Positions 5,631-10,026 of a stretch of DNA of 10,026 bases are shown in pieces. The notes under the pieces are model-generated. The model ran no database searches. It was given only the letters and a program-made list of their open reading frames with translations, and was not told the origin of the DNA. Each line of letters begins with the position of its first letter. Position 1 is the stretch's first letter. The DNA comes from Bacteroidales bacterium (GTDB taxonomy: Bacteria; Bacteroidota; Bacteroidia; Bacteroidales; UBA7960): assembly GCA_007132865.1 (NCBI GenBank), contig SLNU01000188.1, positions 1 through 10,026 on the forward strand. The letters run 5' to 3'. Both the position numbers and the translations under genes were made by a program.

Positions 5631-8600
5631 ATGCTGGATAAAATATTGCATCTCTCGCTTGACAACCGCCTGCTGGTGGTACTTCTGGGCATTGTGGTGA
5701 TGGTTGCCGGGGCACAAATTGCATCCAGAATGGATGTGGACGTATTTCCTGACATTACCGCTCCCACCGTCGTGATCATGACCGATGCCCACGGCATGGC
5801 CCCCGAAGAGGTAGAGCGGCTGGTCACATTCCCGATCGAAACGGCCGTGAACGGCGCCACCGGTATCCGCCGGGTACGCTCCGCCTCATCACAGGGGTTT
5901 TCCTTTGTATGGGCAGAATTTGACTGGGGAACCGATATTTACAAAGCCCGACAGGTCGTAAGCGAAAAAATGGTGGAGGTCAGCCCGCAAATGCCTTCAG
6001 GCATCGGAACCCCTACCCTTGCACCCCAGTCCTCCGTCATGGGTGAAGTCCTGTTCGTTGGTCTTCAGTCTGACAGCACAAGCATGCTTGACCTGAGAAC
6101 GATCGCAGACTGGGATATCAAGCCCGTATTGATGGCCACCGAAGGTGTTAGTCAGGTGACCGTCATAGGGGGGGACTATAAGCAGTACCAGGTGCTGGCC
6201 GACCCATACCGGATGAAGCATTTCGGGATAGGGATGGATGAACTTGCAGCTGCATGCGAAGAATTCAGCAACAATGCACAGGGTGGAATCATCCGGCAAT
6301 ACGGGAACGAATATGTCGTCAGGGGTATCGCCCGTACCAACAACATCGACGAACTGGGTGCATCCCTGGTGAAGTGGTCTGATGGCACGCCTGTCAGGGT
6401 CAACGATATTGCCACGATCAGGATCGGGTCCGGTATTAAAATGGGACACGCCTCCCAGAATGCCAGTCCGTCTGTAATCCTTTCCATATCCAAGCAGCCG
6501 CTCGCCAACACCCTGAAGCTTACGGAGGCGATTGAAAGAAACCTGGACGCCCTCATGCTTTCCTTGCCCCCGGATGTTAAGCTGGATACAGGGATTTTCC
6601 GTCAGGCAGACTTCATCGAGACAGCCATTCGCAACGTGCAACGGGTGCTGCTGGAAGGGGCGGTTTTGGTGACCATTATTCTTTTCCTGTTCCTGATGAG
6701 CTTCCGGACCACAATTATTTCGCTGATCGCCATACCGGTTTCGCTGCTTACAGCCGTGATTGCCCTTCACCTGTTGAACCTGAACATCAATACAATGAGC
6801 CTTGGTGGTATGGCCATTGCGATTGGCTCCCTGGTTGACGATGCCATCATTGATGTGGAAAATGTGTACAAGCGGCTGCGACAGAATATTCAATTGCCTC
6901 CAAAAGAACGCACACCCGTGCTGAAAATAGTGTTTGACACTTCCAAGGAGATCCGTTCATCCATCATCAAGGCCACCCTGATCATCATCGTGGCTTTTGT
7001 CCCCCTCTTTTTCCTCACCGGAATGGAAGGAAGGATGCTACAACCCCTTGGCATAGCCTATATCGTAGCGCTCTTCGCTTCACTTGTTGTGGCCATGACA
7101 TTGACCCCTGTACTAAGCTACTTTCTGTTGACGAATGAAAAAAGATTAAAAAAGGCCGTGAAAGAACCCTGGCTGAGCAGGAACCTGGCCCGTATTTACC
7201 GACAATCTTTGCTGCAGGCGCTGCGATACAAGCGGCCGGTCATCGGAGGCATTTTCATTTTGCTAATCATGGCATTGGCAGCATTGCTGAGCATGGGCAG
7301 GAGTTTCCTTCCCGAATTCAACGAAGGGGCGCTGACCATCAGTGCCGTCAGCCAGCCGGGTATCTCACTTGATGACAGCAATGAGATCGGCAATGCCCTG
7401 GAAAGAGCAGTACTTACAATTCCGGAGGTCACCAGCACGGCAAGGCGCACCGGGAGGGGAGAACTGGATGAGCATTCCCAGTCGACCAACAGCGCTGAGA
7501 TCGATATAAATTATATATTGGAAGACCGTTCAAGAGAGGCATTCCTGCAGGACATCAGGGAAAAGCTGGGGTCTGTTCCGGGGATCGCATTTATGGTCGG
7601 ACAGCCATTGGGCCACCGCATCGACCACATGATATCCGGAACCCGTGCCAACATCGCCATTAAGATCTTCGGTCCCGACTTAAGCACCCTTTACCTCACC
7701 GGAAAGCAGATCGAGGCAGCAATCAGCAGTATCCCCTCCTTGGTGGATGTTACCACAGCAGAGCAAGTGGAGGTTCCCCAGATCCAGGTAAGGGCAAACC
7801 GTGAACGTCTGGCATATTATGGCATCCCGGTTGGGGAGTTCATTCGTTATGTGGAGCTTGGCTTTTCCGAAAAAAAGCTGGGTGAGATATTTGAGGGTCA
7901 GCGTAGTTTTGACCTTGTTCTCCGCTTGAATGAAGATTACACAGAGGATATGGATGGCCTGAGAAATGCACTGATCAGAACGGCTCACGGCGGTTTTGTA
8001 CCGCTTAAGGAGGTTGCGGATATCCAGTCTCTCTCCGGACCCAACACCATCAGCAGGGAGAATGTACAGCGCAATCTTGTGGTTTCAGCCAACGTATCCG
8101 GAGGAGGACTTAGCAAGGCCGTGGACCAGATCAGGGAGCACATTGCAGCAGACGTCAGCCTGCCCGAGGGTTACCGCATAGAATACGGTGGACAGTTTGA
8201 AAGTGCCGAAGCTGCAACCCGCACCCTGATCATTGCTTCCATGCTGGCCGTGCTTGTGATATTCCTGCTGCTTTTCCAGGAATTCAGGCATCCGGGACTT
8301 GCGGGTATCGTGCTGCTAAACCTTCCGCTTGCGCTGATCGGGGGGGTATTTGCCATCTGGCTCACCTCCGGTGTGCTGAGCATTCCCGCCATCATCGGCT
8401 TTATCACCCTGTTTGGAATAGCGACAAGGAACGGGATACTGCTGATCACACGTTACCTGCGCCTGCAAAACCAGGGTGTATCACTGAAAGACTGTATCAT
8501 CGAAGGCTCAGTAGACCGGTTGAATCCCATCCTGATGACCGCGCTTACTGCCGGACTGGCACTCATTCCGCTGGCGCTGAGCGGTGATGTGGCAGGCAAT

Positions 8601-8738
8601 GAAATACAGAGTCCGATGGCGAAGGTGATACTCGGCGGACTGCTCACCTCTACCCTGCTGAATATTTACCTTGTGCCCATGGTTTACAGCATTTTTGTAT
8701 CCCATCGGATGGGAAAGGCTGCAGTGATTAATGGATAA
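5631..8738 (+). CDS. CusA/CzcA-family heavy-metal RND efflux pump
   Basis: At 1035 residues this is a full-length inner-membrane proton-driven RND transporter. It has TM1 at about 14-30, and VDVFPDITAP (36-45), typical of the heavy-metal branch, just after TM1. The first porter domain follows, then TM2-TM6 (about 342-500), TM7 (about 537-557), the second porter domain, and TM8-TM12 (about 865-1028). In TM4 the motif AIGSLVDDAIIDVEN carries Asp403, Asp404, Asp408 and Glu410. Asp403 and Glu410 align with the proton-relay Asp/Glu pair of CusA. The CzcA-type extra Asp six residues before this is absent (Ala), and the CusA-type DAA is replaced by DDA. In the second porter domain GHRIDHMISG has His666-Met667 near where I recall CusA has a copper-binding Met. 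The family assignment is firm, but Cu/Ag against Zn/Co/Ni cannot be decided. An AGGA at 5620-5623 sits 7 nt before the ATG, a Shine-Dalgarno-like site uncommon in this phylum. Confidence 0.95.
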   Translation: MLDKILHLSLDNRLLVVLLGIVVMVAGAQIASRMDVDVFPDITAPTVVIMTDAHGMAPEEVERLVTFPIETAVNGATGIRRVRSASSQGFSFVWAEFDWGTDIYKARQVVSEKMVEVSPQMPSGIGTPTLAPQSSVMGEVLFVGLQSDSTSMLDLRTIADWDIKPVLMATEGVSQVTVIGGDYKQYQVLADPYRMKHFGIGMDELAAACEEFSNNAQGGIIRQYGNEYVVRGIARTNNIDELGASLVKWSDGTPVRVNDIATIRIGSGIKMGHASQNASPSVILSISKQPLANTLKLTEAIERNLDALMLSLPPDVKLDTGIFRQADFIETAIRNVQRVLLEGAVLVTIILFLFLMSFRTTIISLIAIPVSLLTAVIALHLLNLNINTMSLGGMAIAIGSLVDDAIIDVENVYKRLRQNIQLPPKERTPVLKIVFDTSKEIRSSIIKATLIIIVAFVPLFFLTGMEGRMLQPLGIAYIVALFASLVVAMTLTPVLSYFLLTNEKRLKKAVKEPWLSRNLARIYRQSLLQALRYKRPVIGGIFILLIMALAALLSMGRSFLPEFNEGALTISAVSQPGISLDDSNEIGNALERAVLTIPEVTSTARRTGRGELDEHSQSTNSAEIDINYILEDRSREAFLQDIREKLGSVPGIAFMVGQPLGHRIDHMISGTRANIAIKIFGPDLSTLYLTGKQIEAAISSIPSLVDVTTAEQVEVPQIQVRANRERLAYYGIPVGEFIRYVELGFSEKKLGEIFEGQRSFDLVLRLNEDYTEDMDGLRNALIRTAHGGFVPLKEVADIQSLSGPNTISRENVQRNLVVSANVSGGGLSKAVDQIREHIAADVSLPEGYRIEYGGQFESAEAATRTLIIASMLAVLVIFLLLFQEFRHPGLAGIVLLNLPLALIGGVFAIWLTSGVLSIPAIIGFITLFGIATRNGILLITRYLRLQNQGVSLKDCIIEGSVDRLNPILMTALTAGLALIPLALSGDVAGNEIQSPMAKVILGGLLTSTLLNIYLVPMVYSIFVSHRMGKAAVING

Positions 8739-8750
8739 AAACATCTGAAG

Positions 8751-9926
8751 ATGAAGTCAACAATCATATTTACAGCTGCATTACTCAGCATCAGTTCATT
8801 GCAGGCAGCACCACCCATAGACGCCGTGCTGGATGAGATCGAGCAAAACAATACTAGCCTGGCTGCTTTTCGCAGCCAAATGGAGGCCATGGAGCTGGAG
8901 AACCGCACCGGCCTTCTGCCGCACGATCCGGAAATTGAATTTGCTTACCTATGGGCTACCCCTGCCGAGATCGGCCCCCGCACCAACCTCAGCCTGATTC
9001 AATCCTTTGATTTTCCCACAGCCTATGGTTACAGAAACCGGATCGCAGATGGCAAGGGCCGGCAAATCCTGGCCGAATACAGCAGGAGGAGGATGGAAAT
9101 CCGGCTCGAGGCTGCATTGGTCTGCATTGACCTGATCCATGCCAATGCCATGGGAAGGGAGCTGCAAATCCGGGTATCTCATGCCAGGCGCCTGGCCGCG
9201 GGTTACAGCCGGATGATGGAGCTTGGAGAAACCAATGTGCTGGAATACAACAAGTCCCTTCTGAACCAGTTAAACCTTGAAAATCAGGCCGAAAGAAACC
9301 AGGTTGAAAGGACTTCGCTGCTGGCAGAGCTGCAACGCCTGAACGGCGGTGTGCCAGTAGAATTTGAGACAGACAATTTCCCCGATCCGCAGATTCCGCT
9401 AGATTTTGAGCAATGGTTTGCTCAGGCAGAGAAACAAAACCCTATATTGCAGTGGATCAGCAGCGAGGTAGAGGTCAGCCAGGCCAGGGAAAGGCTGATG
9501 CGTGCCCAGGCACTGCCGGGGTTTTCTGCAGGCTATGTAAGCGAAGCCCTTGCCCATGAACAGTTTCGCGGATTTGCCGTAGGCGTTTCCATCCCGCTGT
9601 GGGAAAACCGGAAAACAGTGAAAACAGCACGCGCACAAACCCTGGCCGCCAGGGAGCTGGAGGCAGACCAAAGGCTGCAGTTCTATCACCAGTTGAAGGC
9701 GGGTCATCACAAGACTGTGGAGCTTTATGAGAGCACGAGACGTTTCAGGGAGGGACTCGTCGATCTTGAACAGTTTCGGCTGCTGGAAGTGGCATTGACG
9801 CAGGGCGAGATCAGCCTGTTAAGCTTTCTGACCGAGCTGGAGTTCCTTTACCAGGGCATGGACAGGTTGCTGGATGCCCAAAAAGAGCTCCACATTTCCC
9901 TGGCTATACTGAACCAGTACCGTTAA
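8751..9926 (+). CDS. TolC-family outer-membrane channel of the RND system
   Basis: This 391-residue protein has a signal peptide (residues 1-19, cut after SLQA) and no lipobox cysteine, unlike the other exported proteins of the operon. The mature protein has the two-fold helical repeat of outer-membrane efflux proteins. The first repeat has long helices around ENRTGLLPHDPEIEF (50-64) and a membrane strand region SLIQSFDFPTAYGYRNR (81-97). The second has NPILQWISSEVEVSQARERL, then FAVGVSIPLWENR before the last helices. At 391 residues it is somewhat shorter than classical TolC/CusC proteins. The equatorial extensions look reduced and the N-terminus has no acylated cysteine. It starts 12 bp after the pump gene. 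It should complete the channel from periplasm to outside for the adaptor-pump pair. Confidence 0.92.
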   Translation: MKSTIIFTAALLSISSLQAAPPIDAVLDEIEQNNTSLAAFRSQMEAMELENRTGLLPHDPEIEFAYLWATPAEIGPRTNLSLIQSFDFPTAYGYRNRIADGKGRQILAEYSRRRMEIRLEAALVCIDLIHANAMGRELQIRVSHARRLAAGYSRMMELGETNVLEYNKSLLNQLNLENQAERNQVERTSLLAELQRLNGGVPVEFETDNFPDPQIPLDFEQWFAQAEKQNPILQWISSEVEVSQARERLMRAQALPGFSAGYVSEALAHEQFRGFAVGVSIPLWENRKTVKTARAQTLAARELEADQRLQFYHQLKAGHHKTVELYESTRRFREGLVDLEQFRLLEVALTQGEISLLSFLTELEFLYQGMDRLLDAQKELHISLAILNQYR

Positions 9927-9966
9927 TCCAGAAATAATACCATAACTTTCACAAAGCAGTAACCTT

Positions 9967-10026
9967 ATGAAAATTATTGGATTAATTGCATTTGCCGGTA
10001 TGATCGTGATGAACTACCTGGCCAAT
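9967..10026 (+). CDS. Start of a membrane protein, possibly tryptophan-rich sensory/TspO-like (3' end outside window)
   Basis: Only 20 codons are visible. They begin MKIIGLIAFAGMIV and end NYLAN, with the frame open at the window edge. The segment is a typical first membrane helix. In Bacteroidota, TspO/MBR-type (tryptophan-rich sensory) proteins can begin with such a helix followed by N-[YG]-L-[AS]-N, which is why I suggest that family. Twenty residues cannot establish it. It lies 40 bp after the channel gene with no convincing terminator between, so it may be co-transcribed. Confidence 0.45.
   Translation, partial: MKIIGLIAFAGMIVMNYLAN

Noticed and set aside
5997..6893. Long - strand open frame (298 codons) inside the pump gene
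   Set aside because: It lies wholly within a clearly conserved RND gene on the other strand and its translation resembles no known protein. The same applies to the - strand frames inside the adaptor and DUF1080 genes.
5631..8738. Naming the pump CusA (copper/silver) or CzcA (cobalt/zinc/cadmium)
   Set aside because: The TM4 motif matches neither signature fully and the metal-site residues can only be placed by memory of CusA, so no gene symbol was given.
9943..9950. TAACTTTC as a -7 element for the last, partial gene
   Set aside because: It misses one defined base and has no -33 partner 17-23 nt upstream.

Overview
The window reads as a stretch of a Bacteroidota chromosome. All recognisable genes lie on the + strand and are tightly packed. 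The protein families are typical of that phylum: a lipoprotein TIM-barrel enzyme, a DUF1080 lipoprotein, and a CusA/CzcA-type pump with its adaptor and TolC partner. The one good promoter candidate matches the Bacteroidota -33/-7 pattern (TTTG ... TAnnTTTG), and most starts lack a Shine-Dalgarno sequence. Base composition looks moderately GC-rich for the phylum. The genus cannot be fixed from the sequence alone.

Region 1 (1-3163) looks like carbohydrate catabolism through oxidised (keto) sugars. It holds the 3' part of a Gfo/Idh/MocA-family oxidoreductase. A sugar isomerase/epimerase-like TIM-barrel lipoprotein follows, overlapping it by ATGA. After 81 bp comes a lipoprotein that joins a DUF1080 (3-keto-disaccharide hydrolase) domain to an alpha/beta-hydrolase domain with a Ser-Asp-His triad. 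The families suggest that glycosides are oxidised, cleaved at the keto intermediate and de-esterified outside the cytoplasm. The substrate is unknown.

Region 2 (about 3180-9926) looks like a metal-efflux operon with its own candidate promoter. It opens with two small exported His-rich proteins. One is a 141-residue His/Cys protein. The other is a 114-residue lipoprotein with six HQD repeats, including a nearly perfect 54-bp tandem duplication. A tripartite RND system follows in the order adaptor, inner-membrane pump, outer-membrane channel, with gaps of 27, 15 and 12 bp. The pump carries a heavy-metal-RND-type acidic motif in its fourth membrane helix, but of a variant form (VDDAIIDVEN), so the metal cannot be named. 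The adaptor has His-rich motifs at both ends.

Region 3 (9967 to the end) holds only the first 20 codons of a new membrane protein.

The most notable points are the chain of His-rich exported proteins leading into the pump, a dyad overlapping the operon promoter, a strong hairpin between the first two operon genes, and the DUF1080-hydrolase fusion. No RNA genes, CRISPR arrays, insertion sequences or integration sites were seen. No gap between genes exceeds about 80 bp.
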